Counted from the first letter of the stretch, positions 18,564-27,743 are shown. The stretch is 64,000 nt of DNA from Chryseobacterium camelliae (GCF_002770595.1 NZ_CP022986.1:2604001-2668000), one strand, 5' to 3'. Notes: a model not told the origin generated them from the letters alone. Numbers and translations: made by a program.

Positions 18564-20030
18564 TTAACTTTTGTTTTTAAATGCGTCTAATGTGCTGTAT
18601 TTCTCAACTTTATAATGGCGTACGATAATATTGAATATTTTCTCACGGAATAAAAACCCGATGAGCCCAAGGATGGCAATGCTTACAACGCCTGCCGTAA
18701 TCCCGAAGAAATATTTGGTCAGTGCGAATACAGCCATCGGCAGCAGTAACTTTGGAATTAACAATAGCATCGTTTTCAGGTTGAAGCTGTTTTTCTGCCC
18801 GATCCTTTTCTCTTTGGAATTCAGGTCGATCTGTGTTTTATTGAAAGCTCCTGACCACAGGGTGAACTGTGAATTGACACCGATATTATATAGGCCGGCT
18901 GCAAAAAAGGTAATATAGGTCTCCCAGCCCCAATAGGCATAAAAGAGAGCAGCTACAACAGACGCTGCGGTCACGATGTTCATCAGCCACCATTTTGCTT
19001 TCAGGTATTCTTTATAAGGAACATTCTGGGTCATCATCAACGGATAATAAGAACTGTCGAAAGCAGGTACCCTCTGTCCGAACAGGAACTGGAATCCGCC
19101 GGTTACGAAAAGTCCCATAAACATCATCATCATCGGCGTGCGGTACACATCGGATGTAAACATCAGCAACCCGTAGAACAGGAACATAAAGCTGCCCAGG
19201 AGAATGCCTTTGGTCACTTTGTTCCGTTTCAGCATTTTGATATCGTTATTAATGAAGGTTCCTATAGCCCCATATTTATTTAGGAAAGCAATGTTTTCTG
19301 TTTTTCCCACTTCTTTTTTGGCTTCCAGGCCCTGGTCCAGATAGAATTCTTTATGGATGAACCTGTAGCAGACCCACCATAAGACCGCAAATATCACGAT
19401 AGGAAATATCACGAGATAAGGCTGCTCATAAAAACTGTGGAAGAACTGCTCAGAATAGTCCAATACAGGCAGGATATCATAATAAGAGAGCCCGGCAACG
19501 ATAAGGAACAGGATCCCGACTGCAATGGCAACAGTTTCTTTACCGTTGAACAGGATATTGATAAAAGTATTCAGGTAAAACAACAGGGATATCCCGACAA
19601 ACCAGGTCATGATGCCTAATGCGCTGTACCCGTTGACCAAGGCAATAATGCAGAAGGTAACCAGGAAACAGGAATTGATCCAGCTGAACACGGAAAGGAA
19701 GGTTTTGGTGAGCATATAGTTAACCAGTGTACGCTTCGGAATGTTCAGAGTGAGAAAAGGCTTGATGTTCTGGGTAGGCATTTCCTGCCAGATATACTTC
19801 ACAATCAGGTCCAGTGCCCAGGCAACAACCATAAACCGGGAAATGATTTTAACCGCATCGGCGTGCATCTGCTCCTCTACATAGAAGAAAGCGATAAAGG
19901 CACCTCCGATCAGGCATCCCATAAAGTAAAGTATCCCGAAAAACCTGAGGATCTTCATGGCAAGATTGACCCCGACGGAACTTCCTCGGAAAAAACTTTT
20001 GTACTCTAATTTAAGGAACTGTAAAAACAT
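18564..20030 (-). CDS. ABC transporter permease, DUF5687-like
   Basis: Integral membrane partner of the ATPase at 17840-18562. The 488-residue protein has a short cytoplasmic N-terminus (FLKLEYKSFFRG) and roughly ten to twelve hydrophobic segments spread over its length, with a charged loop near residue 235-260. The layout fits the DUF5687 family of Bacteroidota exporter permeases, recognised from memory rather than a search. Stop and ATPase start are one base apart. Confidence 0.8.
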   Translation of the reverse strand: MFLQFLKLEYKSFFRGSSVGVNLAMKILRFFGILYFMGCLIGGAFIAFFYVEEQMHADAVKIISRFMVVAWALDLIVKYIWQEMPTQNIKPFLTLNIPKRTLVNYMLTKTFLSVFSWINSCFLVTFCIIALVNGYSALGIMTWFVGISLLFYLNTFINILFNGKETVAIAVGILFLIVAGLSYYDILPVLDYSEQFFHSFYEQPYLVIFPIVIFAVLWWVCYRFIHKEFYLDQGLEAKKEVGKTENIAFLNKYGAIGTFINNDIKMLKRNKVTKGILLGSFMFLFYGLLMFTSDVYRTPMMMMFMGLFVTGGFQFLFGQRVPAFDSSYYPLMMTQNVPYKEYLKAKWWLMNIVTAASVVAALFYAYWGWETYITFFAAGLYNIGVNSQFTLWSGAFNKTQIDLNSKEKRIGQKNSFNLKTMLLLIPKLLLPMAVFALTKYFFGITAGVVSIAILGLIGFLFREKIFNIIVRHYKVEKYSTLDAFKNKS

Positions 20031-20132
20031 AAGCTACTTTTTCTGTATTAGTTAAAAAAGCAGGCAATATGTTACAGAATGAGATCAATAAGAATTAAAT
20101 TCAGAGATTGTGGAGCGATAATCTCCTCAGGG

Positions 20133-21782
20133 TTAGCCGATCAGTTCCCTGGCCTGTGCGAGTGCAGCCTCTGTAATCCTGCTTCCGGATAAAAGCTGTG
20201 CAATTTCATTCAGCTTTTCATCCTCATCAAGCGGAACAATAGTAGACTGGGTTTTCCCTGAAACATCCTGCTTCACCACTTTATAGTTGTTGTTGCCTTT
20301 GGCAGCTACCTGTGCAAGGTGTGAAATAACGATCAGCTGCATATCGGCGGACATTTCACGCATCAGATTCCCGATCTCTTCGGCAACCTTTCCGGAGACT
20401 CCGGTATCAATTTCATCCAGGATCAATGTAGGAAGCTGGTCGCTTTCCGCAATAATCTTTTTCACGGCGAGCATCACCCGGGACCGTTCCCCACCTGAAA
20501 TCGCAGTCTGGATCGGTTTTAAAGGGAATCCGGAATTGGCCTGGAACAGGAGCTGGATGTTTTCTTTACCGAACGCATTAAAGTCTTCCGCCGGTTTCAG
20601 CTCAATGTCCACTCTGGCCTTTTCAAGCCCCAGCTTTTTAAGCAGGCCTTCCGCTTTTTTAATGAAGACAGGAATGCTTTTCTTCCTGTTGTCTGAAAGT
20701 TTCTGAGCCAGCTTCTGAAGCTTCTGCTCCTTGCTTATGATGTTCTGCTCCACTTCCGTAATCAATGCCTCCAGTTCGGAAGCCCCTTTCTGCTCACCGG
20801 CCAGCTGGTCCCTGATATCTTTCAGCTCCTGGACGTCTGCTGCATTATGCTTGATAAAAAGGGTATTAAGCCTGTTATTCAGCTCTGAAAGCTGCACTAA
20901 GTTATCCGGATTGGCTTCGATATTTTCCGCTTCATCTTCCAGTTCTGAGATAATATCTTTTAATTCAACAAAAGAAGCTTCAAGCCGGCTGTCGAGTTCA
21001 GCGAAGCCGTTTGACACTTCGGAAATCCTGGAGAGCTTATTTTTAGCTTCATTGAAAAAAGACAGGATACCGATTTCTTCCTGATGGAACCTGGATAATA
21101 CCTGCGCCAGGTTTTCGGAAATCATTTCCGCATTTTCCTGGATGGAAAGCTGATTCTGAAGGTCTTCATAATCTATGGCATCCAGCTGTACATCTTCCAG
21201 TTCGGAAAGCAGGAACTGTTTGTAATCACTTTCTTTGGTGTTTTCTGAAAGCTGGGTCTGGTACTTTTTGAGCTGGATTTTCAGGCTCTGGAAATCGGAA
21301 TATTCATTTTGGTATTCCTCGATCCTGCTTTTATTATCAGACAGCCCGTCGATAATTTTAAACTGGTATTCCGAAGTAAAGAGATTGGAGGTCTCGAACT
21401 GGGAATGGATGTCGATCAGCTTTGACGACAGTTCCCTGAGAACATCCAAAGTAACCGGTACATCATTGATGAACGCTCTGGATTTCCCTGTCGGCGAAAT
21501 TTCGCGGCGGATGATGGTCTGGAGGTCATAATCCAGGTCGTTTTCTATAAAAAATTTCTTGAACTGATTATCCAGGGAAAATTCAGTTTCCACAATGCTT
21601 TTCTCACCGGTATTGGCAATGGACTTTACATCTGCGCGCTCTCCTAAAATAAGCCGTAAAGCACCCAGTATAATGGATTTACCCGCTCCGGTTTCTCCGG
21701 TAATGACTTGTAAACCGTTGTGCAATGATACTTCAAGCGTATCAATAAGGGCAAAATTTTTAATGTAAATTCTCGAAAGCAT
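20133..21782 (-). CDS. recN: DNA repair protein RecN
   Basis: SMC-like ATPase for double-strand-break repair. The 549 residues match RecN length. Walker A is ITGETGAGKSII (about 28-39), a long central coiled coil spans about 150-370, and the C-terminal half has the ABC signature ISGGERSRVMLA and Walker B LILDEIDTGVSG. It lies downstream of porD with its own -7 element at 21812-21819, at the end of the bamD-rpoZ-coaBC-porD-recN cluster. Confidence 0.97.
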   Translation of the reverse strand: MLSRIYIKNFALIDTLEVSLHNGLQVITGETGAGKSIILGALRLILGERADVKSIANTGEKSIVETEFSLDNQFKKFFIENDLDYDLQTIIRREISPTGKSRAFINDVPVTLDVLRELSSKLIDIHSQFETSNLFTSEYQFKIIDGLSDNKSRIEEYQNEYSDFQSLKIQLKKYQTQLSENTKESDYKQFLLSELEDVQLDAIDYEDLQNQLSIQENAEMISENLAQVLSRFHQEEIGILSFFNEAKNKLSRISEVSNGFAELDSRLEASFVELKDIISELEDEAENIEANPDNLVQLSELNNRLNTLFIKHNAADVQELKDIRDQLAGEQKGASELEALITEVEQNIISKEQKLQKLAQKLSDNRKKSIPVFIKKAEGLLKKLGLEKARVDIELKPAEDFNAFGKENIQLLFQANSGFPLKPIQTAISGGERSRVMLAVKKIIAESDQLPTLILDEIDTGVSGKVAEEIGNLMREMSADMQLIVISHLAQVAAKGNNNYKVVKQDVSGKTQSTIVPLDEDEKLNEIAQLLSGSRITEAALAQARELIG

Positions 21783-21811
21783 GTGATCGTGGCAGATTAC
21801 TTTAGGTACTG

Positions 21812-21819
21812 CAAATATA
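21812..21819 (-). promoter_or_regulatory. recN -7 element
   Basis: Minus strand TATATTTG, exact TAnnTTTG, 30 bases before the recN ATG. Confidence 0.55.
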
Positions 21820-21866
21820 GAACTTTAGAATTCAGGATTCAACAAGAGGTGACACTGCTTTTGGAA

Positions 21867-22772
21867 TTATTTCCATTTGTTCCATTTGTCATCCGTAAAT
21901 TTCGGAGCAAACAGGATCATCAGCTGCTTCAGGTCATTGAGCACAATTCCGCCGTTGTTGCCGGAATTGAAGATATTGTAGATCTCGTCGCTTTTGGTGG
22001 TGATGAACAGGTTGAAGAAATAATTCTGCTGAAAGGAGTTTTCATACATCTTCAGTTGCATCAGGGCATCGAAAATAGCTCTTTTGGCACCGGTCTGGTC
22101 CTGGTTAAAGAGGTTATCCATGCCGCCTCTGTGGTAAGTGTAGAAGGATGACCGGAGCTGAGCCATATTCGGGTTAAGGATCTCACCGATCAGGATAGAA
22201 CGGCTTCTCGGCTCATTGATCCGCTTCCAGCCGTCATAGGTATTCTGGGACTGACCGTTCTGAGCGATCTGCTGCGCTTTCTGGAACCACTGGGTGCCCG
22301 ACATGGACTGAAAGCTGTCTGCATCATATCCCAGGATCAGATAAACATAAAAGCTGATCACGTCAATAAGGTTTTTCCCGGAAAACTGCCGTTCGTTGAA
22401 AATAAGGTTTTCATTTTCAACATAATCAAATGTAAACCGGGTGTCCTGCAGGTTGATGAGCGGAGACTCGTATGTGGTCCCGTATACAGGCCTCACTGCC
22501 TGAACGACGATGCTCGCGGTGAACCGGTTTCCTTCCCTGCTGGCGACTACAATGGCAAAGTTGGATTTTATTTTCTCAAAATTCTGAAGCTTTTTTCCTG
22601 TCCAGCTTGTATTGTTGATGAAATCCTTGAGGCTTTTCTCAAGTACCTTGAAGGCCTGCTGGTTACTTCCTGCCACTTGTTGCGAGTTCACCTGCACGGT
22701 GGCTAACAGTTCCTGTGAAAATGAAACGTTATATAAGAAAAGCAGTAAAAATAAGCTGATAAGTTTTTTCAT
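21867..22772 (-). CDS. porD: DUF4835 family protein (PorD-type, T9SS-associated)
   Basis: Exported protein of 301 residues starting with signal peptide MKKLISLFLLLFLYNVSFSQ; the reading frame upstream to 22862 overlaps coaBC and is not used. The body (ELLATVQVNSQQVAG, GYDADSF, FTDDKWNKWK end) fits the DUF4835 family, which is annotated as PorD of the type IX secretion system. That name is from memory of family nomenclature, and the exact role in secretion is not established by this sequence. The window's T9SS-tailed cargo proteins are consistent with an active system. It follows coaBC by 37 bases. Confidence 0.82.
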   Translation of the reverse strand: MKKLISLFLLLFLYNVSFSQELLATVQVNSQQVAGSNQQAFKVLEKSLKDFINNTSWTGKKLQNFEKIKSNFAIVVASREGNRFTASIVVQAVRPVYGTTYESPLINLQDTRFTFDYVENENLIFNERQFSGKNLIDVISFYVYLILGYDADSFQSMSGTQWFQKAQQIAQNGQSQNTYDGWKRINEPRSRSILIGEILNPNMAQLRSSFYTYHRGGMDNLFNQDQTGAKRAIFDALMQLKMYENSFQQNYFFNLFITTKSDEIYNIFNSGNNGGIVLNDLKQLMILFAPKFTDDKWNKWK

Positions 22773-22809
22773 TATTCCTTTAAAAGTTGAGAACGGAAAA
22801 TTATTAAAT

Positions 22810-24018
22810 TTATTTGAGAATCTCTGCTTCAATACAGTCGAGAATATCCCGGGCCACTTCATCTTTGGATTTCAGCGCGAATTCTTTTTCACCGGTAGGC
22901 GTGAAGATTTTTATCTTGTTGGTATCATTCCGGAAGCCGGCTCCCTCGTCCCGCAGGGAGTTCAGGACAATCATATCCAGGTTTTTCTTCTTCATTTTAC
23001 CGCGGGCATTTTCTTCTTCATTCTCGGTTTCCAGGGCAAATCCTACCAGGAACTGATGTACCTTTCTCTCACCCATGGTTTTGAGGATATCCGGGTTCTT
23101 AACGAGTTCAATGGTTAAATTCCCGTCATTCTTTTTTATTTTTTCTTTCGCAACTTCCTTCGGGGCATAGTCTGCCACTGCAGCGCTGGCTATGCCGATA
23201 TCCGTATGGTCATAAAATTCGAATACCTTAGCCATCATTTCTTTTGCTGAAGTCACCCTGTGCAGCTCAATGGACGGATGCTTTGCATCCAGGCCGGAAG
23301 GCCCGGAAACCAGGATGACCTTTGCACCTCTTTCTGCTGCTGCTTCAGCCAGGGAATACCCCATCTTTCCGGAAGAATGGTTCCCGATGAACCTTACCGG
23401 ATCAATCGCCTCGTAAGTAGGGCCCGCTGTGATCAATACCGTTTTTCCCTGAAGGGTCTTCTTTTGGTTCGCCGAACTGAAAAACTGCTCTATAGTACGG
23501 GTTATTGTTGCCGGCTCCGCCATCCTTCCCTGGCCCACCAATCCGCTGGCCAGTTCACCGCTTTCAGCAGGAATGATGAGATTCCCGAAGTCTTCCGCCA
23601 TTTCGAGGTTTTGTCTTGTGGAAGGATGCTGGTACATATCCAGGTCCATGGCAGGTGCAATAAATACCGGACATTTGGCAGACATATAGGTAGCAATGAC
23701 CAGATTATCACAGATTCCGTGGGTCATCTTGGCCAGTGTTCCCGCTGTACAGGGCGCTACAATCATCACATCCGCCCACAGCGCCATTTCAACATGGCTG
23801 TTCCATGTTCCGTTATCACTGTAAAAATCTGAGTATACAGGATTTTTGGATAAGGTGGATATACTGAGCTTGGTTACGAAATGCTCAGCATCCGGGGTCA
23901 TGATGGCCTGCACTTCCGCGCCTTGCTTAATGAAGTCGCGGATCAGGAAATGAATTTTATAGGCTGCAATTCCACCGGAGATTGCGATAAGAATTTTTTT
24001 TCCGGAAAGGCTGCTCAT
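22810..24018 (-). CDS. coaBC: Bifunctional PPC synthetase / decarboxylase CoaBC
   Basis: Two consecutive steps of coenzyme A synthesis: joining cysteine to 4'-phosphopantothenate and decarboxylating the product to 4'-phosphopantetheine. The 402 residues match the fused enzyme. The N-terminal flavoprotein decarboxylase (1-~185) shows GGIAAYK, the active-site SHVEM and the APAMDLDMY loop. The C-terminal synthetase shows AGPTYEAIDPVRFIGNHSSG and AAVADY. It stands between rpoZ and porD; a hairpin lies in the 108-base gap after rpoZ. Confidence 0.97.
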   Translation of the reverse strand: MSSLSGKKILIAISGGIAAYKIHFLIRDFIKQGAEVQAIMTPDAEHFVTKLSISTLSKNPVYSDFYSDNGTWNSHVEMALWADVMIVAPCTAGTLAKMTHGICDNLVIATYMSAKCPVFIAPAMDLDMYQHPSTRQNLEMAEDFGNLIIPAESGELASGLVGQGRMAEPATITRTIEQFFSSANQKKTLQGKTVLITAGPTYEAIDPVRFIGNHSSGKMGYSLAEAAAERGAKVILVSGPSGLDAKHPSIELHRVTSAKEMMAKVFEFYDHTDIGIASAAVADYAPKEVAKEKIKKNDGNLTIELVKNPDILKTMGERKVHQFLVGFALETENEEENARGKMKKKNLDMIVLNSLRDEGAGFRNDTNKIKIFTPTGEKEFALKSKDEVARDILDCIEAEILK

Positions 24019-24073
24019 TCAGTTTGGTTTTAAGCGGTAAATTTACTTATTTATCTTTTATGGTAAACAGACA

Positions 24074-24105
24074 AAGGTCATAAAGAACAGATTCCTTATG
24101 ACCTT
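24074..24105 (-). terminator. Hairpin between rpoZ and coaBC
   Basis: Perfect 10-bp stem AAGGTCATAA with a 12-base loop, followed on the minus strand by a T-rich but interrupted tail. It may be a partial terminator that reduces read-through from rpoZ into coaBC. Confidence 0.6.
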
Positions 24106-24126
24106 CATATATAAAAACACAAATGA

Positions 24127-24450
24127 TTATTTTCTATCGTCAGTTTTTCTGAAGTAGACATCTCCGTTCAGCCACTCTTCTACAGCAATAGAGGTAGGCT
24201 TAGGTAATTTTTCATAATGCTTGGAAATTTCGATCTGCTCTCTGTTTTCGAAAACCTCTTCCAGTGTAGAATTATGAACGGCAAATTCGTCAAGCTTATT
24301 GTGCAGTTCTGTACGGATCTCCGCATTGATCTGCTCTGCTCTTTTACCCATGATAACAATAGCCTCATAGATGGAACCTACTTTCTCTTCAATCTTATCT
24401 TTATCGTAAGTAATCGTATTGACTTCTGCTTTGGTATCTTTTACACTCAT
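24127..24450 (-). CDS. rpoZ: RNA polymerase omega subunit-like protein
   Basis: 107-residue protein matching the divergent omega subunit of Flavobacteriia, which stabilises assembly of beta-prime into the core enzyme. The conserved core is VGSIYEAIVIMGKRAEQINA, corresponding to the omega segment that binds beta-prime. Position next to coaBC is conserved in many bacteria and supports the call. It lies 41 bases downstream of bamD; a minus-strand TAAATTTG at 24480-24487 may be an additional promoter of its own. Confidence 0.85.
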   Translation of the reverse strand: MSVKDTKAEVNTITYDKDKIEEKVGSIYEAIVIMGKRAEQINAEIRTELHNKLDEFAVHNSTLEEVFENREQIEISKHYEKLPKPTSIAVEEWLNGDVYFRKTDDRK

Positions 24451-24491
24451 TTTGAGAATATTATTTTATTTTAAGATGGCAAATTTACAAA

Positions 24492-25487
24492 TTATCTTTG
24501 AATTTTGAAAGTCGCTGCCGGCGGAGGGGTCTGGATGGCCGCACTATCCCTCTGGATCTGCATTGCTTTTTTCTCTGCATCTGCCTGATCTTTCATCTGC
24601 TGCTCCGCTTTTCCTTTGTCTGCAAGCCTATCTGCTTCTCTTTTCTGCTTGGCTGTAAGGGCCGCAATTCTGGCTTCAGTCTGTTTTTTCACGATGACGA
24701 AATCCTGTTTTTCTTTTTCCAGTTTCGCGTTCAGGTCCTGGGCAGTTTTGGCATATTCCGTATTAGGAAGTTCTTTTTCTACCTGTCTGGTAAAAGCAAG
24801 GGCACTTTCAATACGTTCATCTTTAAGGTCATAAACAGACTTTGTAGCCAGCTCAAACCTTGACTTCATGATGTAGTCATAGATTTTCGGGCGGAGCTTG
24901 GTACTCGGGAAATCATCCAGTACATTCTCAAACGCTACATTGGCAGCCTTGTATTCTGCCATTTTATAATACTGGCGTGCATTTTCATACGCTTTGAATT
25001 CCAGTTTATAGGCAAGCTCATCAATAAGCTGATTGATATTTTTAGACCTTTCGGAATTAGGATAGTTGTTCAGGAAGTCCTGCAGCTCGTTGATCGCAAG
25101 TTCCGTGCTGGACTGGTCCAGGTTATAATCCATTGAACCTTCGTAGTAGCAAAGGGCAGACATGTAGGCAGCCTCTTCTTTTCTGCTGTCTTGCGGGAAA
25201 CTGATGGAAAAATTCTTGAACTGGCTTCCGGCCAACCGGTAGTTTTTATCGTAATAGTTGGCATACGCAGAATTGAAAACCACATTCGGTGCATCATCTG
25301 TACCTGCCACCAGGTTGGGAAGCCTGTCATATAGTGCCAGTGCATTTTTCCATTTCTTTTTGGCAAAATTCTCATTGGCTACTTTCAGGATGTAGTTTTT
25401 ATCAGCACTCTTCATTGCTTTGTCCTGCTGGCTTATACATGATGAAACCACCGCAACAGCAAAAAGACCTAAAATATATTTTTTCAT
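24492..25487 (-). CDS. bamD: Outer membrane assembly lipoprotein BamD
   Basis: Lipoprotein of the BAM complex that inserts beta-barrels in the outer membrane. The ATG at 25487 starts a lipoprotein signal peptide (MKKYILGLFAVAVVSSC, lipobox VSSC). The 22 codons upstream are rejected because the -7 element at 25531-25538 lies inside them. TPR-type repeats cover residues ~30-235 (NFAKKKWKNALALYDRLPN, QDSRKEEAAYMSALCYY). The C-terminal ~80 residues are a charged helical tail rich in K, Q and A, longer than in E. coli BamD. Confidence 0.93.
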   Translation of the reverse strand: MKKYILGLFAVAVVSSCISQQDKAMKSADKNYILKVANENFAKKKWKNALALYDRLPNLVAGTDDAPNVVFNSAYANYYDKNYRLAGSQFKNFSISFPQDSRKEEAAYMSALCYYEGSMDYNLDQSSTELAINELQDFLNNYPNSERSKNINQLIDELAYKLEFKAYENARQYYKMAEYKAANVAFENVLDDFPSTKLRPKIYDYIMKSRFELATKSVYDLKDERIESALAFTRQVEKELPNTEYAKTAQDLNAKLEKEKQDFVIVKKQTEARIAALTAKQKREADRLADKGKAEQQMKDQADAEKKAMQIQRDSAAIQTPPPAATFKIQR

Positions 25488-25530
25488 AAAAAGTTCAACA
25501 GTTTTCGGATTCTTCCGATCTATTAATTTG

Positions 25531-25538
25531 CAAAAATA
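25531..25538 (-). promoter_or_regulatory. bamD -7 element
   Basis: Minus strand TATTTTTG, exact consensus, 44 bases before the lipoprotein ATG. It excludes the longer reading frame as the real gene start. Confidence 0.55.
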
Positions 25539-25585
25539 TAACTTTTTTGCCAATAGATTTTTTTTTATGATTATTTAACGTAAAT

Positions 25586-26215
25586 TTAGTCTGCAGCGTA
25601 TCCCAGAATGGCAAAAATACTGAGTAAGAGATTCATTCTTACCTTTTTTTCCGCTTCCTTGGCATAGGTTTCTTCATTTTTATTCGGCACATACATTTCA
25701 TAGAAATTCCGGTTCCGGATAACAAATAACGTAGATCCGATAATGGTGGTAAGAACATCTTCCGGTTTTGGGGTAAAAGTAAAAACGCCGGAAGCCACTC
25801 CTTTTTTTATCACGTCATCCAGTTTTTTCACAAAGAGCTGGTAAAAATCCAGCAGCTCATTCTTCACACTGTCCGTATGGCGCAATTCCTGGGTCACAAA
25901 ACCATGGAAATAGTTGTATTTAAACAGTTGCCCGACAATATATTTAATGATTTCCTTCATCTGCATTTCCGGTTTGCCATCCTTAATGGTATCTGCAAAT
26001 TCCGAAAAGTTTTCCCGGGTCTTCAGTACCCTGTACTGATAGAGGTAGGACATCATTTTTTCCTTTGACCCGAAATAGTAGGAAATCATGGCGACATTAA
26101 TGCCGGCTTTGGAACATATATCTCTAACGGACGTGCCTTCATACCCCTGCTTGGCAATAAGTTCCTCAGCAATATCCAGTATATAGATTTGTTTTTCAGT
26201 AAATTTTTTTCTCAT
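25586..26215 (-). CDS. TetR-family transcriptional regulator
   Basis: 209-residue repressor-type protein. The N-terminal helix-turn-helix is TSVRDICSKAGINVAMISYY followed by FGSKEKMMSYL, the standard TetR layout. The C-terminal ligand-binding half is all-helical and unassigned. The gene is divergent from the TatD-like gene, and two dyad sequences lie in the 100-base spacer, so it probably regulates itself and possibly the neighbour. The inducer is unknown. Confidence 0.93.
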   Translation of the reverse strand: MRKKFTEKQIYILDIAEELIAKQGYEGTSVRDICSKAGINVAMISYYFGSKEKMMSYLYQYRVLKTRENFSEFADTIKDGKPEMQMKEIIKYIVGQLFKYNYFHGFVTQELRHTDSVKNELLDFYQLFVKKLDDVIKKGVASGVFTFTPKPEDVLTTIIGSTLFVIRNRNFYEMYVPNKNEETYAKEAEKKVRMNLLLSIFAILGYAAD

Positions 26216-26224
26216 ATAGCGCAG

Positions 26225-26273
26225 TTTACGTAAAGTTATGAATTTTTTAACAGAAATAATAAACGTTCGTTTA
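26225..26273. promoter_or_regulatory. Candidate TetR operators
   Basis: Two dyads: TTTACGTAAA (26225-26234), a perfect palindrome 10 bases from the TetR ATG, and TAAACGTTCGTTTA (26260-26273), two 6-base arms around TT. Spacing from the regulator start fits autorepression. This is inferred from symmetry only. Confidence 0.5.
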
Positions 26274-26317
26274 GCAATTGCGATGAAATATCAATAATTT
26301 ATTGGCTAATTTTGGAG

Positions 26318-26947
26318 ATGGAATTTTTTGATTTTCACCATCATAACAAAGACCGCGCTTTCGGGATCTATAATTTGGACTCCTATGATCCCGTGCCTGA
26401 TTTCCCATATTCTGCGGGAATCCATCCTAAAGATATTGTTGAGGACGGAATGGACATGCAGCTGAATCAGCTGAAAGAACTTGCCTCCCATAAACTTTGC
26501 GTGGCTATCGGGGAATGCGGCCTCGATGCTATGGTAGGAACAGAGCAGCATCTTCAGGAAGAAATTTTCCTGAAACAGGTCCTTCTTTCCAATGAAACCC
26601 GCAAGCCTCTGATCATCCACTGTGTACGGAAGTATTATGAGGTGATTTCTTTTAGGAAAAAAGCTGAGCAGGCGATGGTGATCCATGGTTTCAATAAAAA
26701 ACAAGGCATTGCCGATGACCTGATCAGGAATAATTTTTACCTGAGTTTTGGAAAAGCGGTTTTGTATAATTTATCTTTGCAGGATACTTTGAAAACGGTT
26801 CCCATCAACAGGATTTTCCTGGAAACGGATGATGCGGATTTCAACATCGCGGAATTGTATCAGAAAACCGCAGCAATAAAGGGCATTCCGGTGGAGAAGC
26901 TCAGTGAACAGATTAGAGAAAATTTAGCACAGATACAAAATGGATAA
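26318..26947 (+). CDS. TatD-family metal-dependent hydrolase
   Basis: Probable metal-dependent nuclease or hydrolase of the TatD type; 209 residues is shorter than TatD (~260). The metal motif is at the very N-terminus (FFDFHHHN), followed by AIGECGLDAM (about 58-67), the conserved HCVRKYYE region, and IFLETDDAD with the late Asp. The frame opens with a TTG at 26312, but ATG at 26318 fits the family start. The 3' end overlaps the tcdA start by 8 bases, so the two are co-translated. The reduced length suggests a TatD-like subgroup rather than true TatD. Confidence 0.87.
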   Translation: MEFFDFHHHNKDRAFGIYNLDSYDPVPDFPYSAGIHPKDIVEDGMDMQLNQLKELASHKLCVAIGECGLDAMVGTEQHLQEEIFLKQVLLSNETRKPLIIHCVRKYYEVISFRKKAEQAMVIHGFNKKQGIADDLIRNNFYLSFGKAVLYNLSLQDTLKTVPINRIFLETDDADFNIAELYQKTAAIKGIPVEKLSEQIRENLAQIQNG

Positions 26948-27665
26948 ATACTGGTTGGAAAGAACAGAGCTTCTGGTAAAAGAAGAAGGCCTGGAAAAAC
27001 TGATAAAATCGAATATCCTGGTGGTTGGCCTGGGAGGTGTAGGTTCTTTTGCCGCAGAGTTCCTGGCCAGGGCCGGAGTAGGCAGCATGACGATTGTAGA
27101 TGGTGATACGGTGGATATTACCAATATCAACAGGCAATTGCCGGCTTTGAGATCCACCGTCGGTAAACATAAGGTAGAAGTAGTTGCCGAAAGGCTTATG
27201 GATATCAATCCGGACCTTGCACTGACCAAAATCAATGAATTCCTGAATCCTGAAAGGATGGATGAAGTACTGGATTCCGCGCCTTTCGATTATGTCCTGG
27301 ACTGTATCGACAGTGTAACGCCTAAGCTGTGCCTGATTATTGCAGCCAAGCGGAGAAGGATTAAAATCGTAAGTTCCATGGGTGCGGGAGGAAAAACAGA
27401 CCCAAGCAAGGTAATGGTGAGGGATATCAGCAAAACTGAACACTGCCACCTGGCAAGGCAGGTAAGGAAAAGGCTGAAAAAAGAAAAGATCGACAAAGGG
27501 GTTCGATGCGTTTTTGCCAATGACATCCAGGATGAAGACAGCCTGAAAATGACAGACGGCACCAATTATAAGAGGTCGTTCTATGGCACGATAAGCTATA
27601 TGCCGGCTATTTTCGGATTGTATGCCGCCTCGGAAGTGATCAACTACCTGCTGGATAAAAAATAA
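26940..27665 (+). CDS. tcdA: tRNA threonylcarbamoyladenosine dehydratase
   Basis: ThiF/MoeB-fold enzyme that uses ATP to cyclise t6A37 of ANN-decoding tRNAs. The 241 residues carry the nucleotide-binding VVGLGGVGSFAAEFLARAGV (about 23-42), VDGDTVDITNINRQLPAL with the adenylation arginine, and DCIDSVTPK. It starts inside the last codons of the TatD-like gene. It could be confused with HesA/MoeB proteins, but the NRQLPAL and late KRSFYGTISYMPA patterns favour TcdA. Confidence 0.92.
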   Translation: MDKYWLERTELLVKEEGLEKLIKSNILVVGLGGVGSFAAEFLARAGVGSMTIVDGDTVDITNINRQLPALRSTVGKHKVEVVAERLMDINPDLALTKINEFLNPERMDEVLDSAPFDYVLDCIDSVTPKLCLIIAAKRRRIKIVSSMGAGGKTDPSKVMVRDISKTEHCHLARQVRKRLKKEKIDKGVRCVFANDIQDEDSLKMTDGTNYKRSFYGTISYMPAIFGLYAASEVINYLLDKK

Positions 27666-27743
27666 TTTCAGGACCGGAATAAGTATGGCCCCCTACCCTT
27701 CCTGAACCGGTGAGCCAAATAAAGACTATCTTTACAGCCAGCA

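Noticed and set aside
22612-23832. Plus-strand open frames opposite coaBC
   Set aside because: coaBC is complete with conserved motifs; antisense frames result from third-position base composition.
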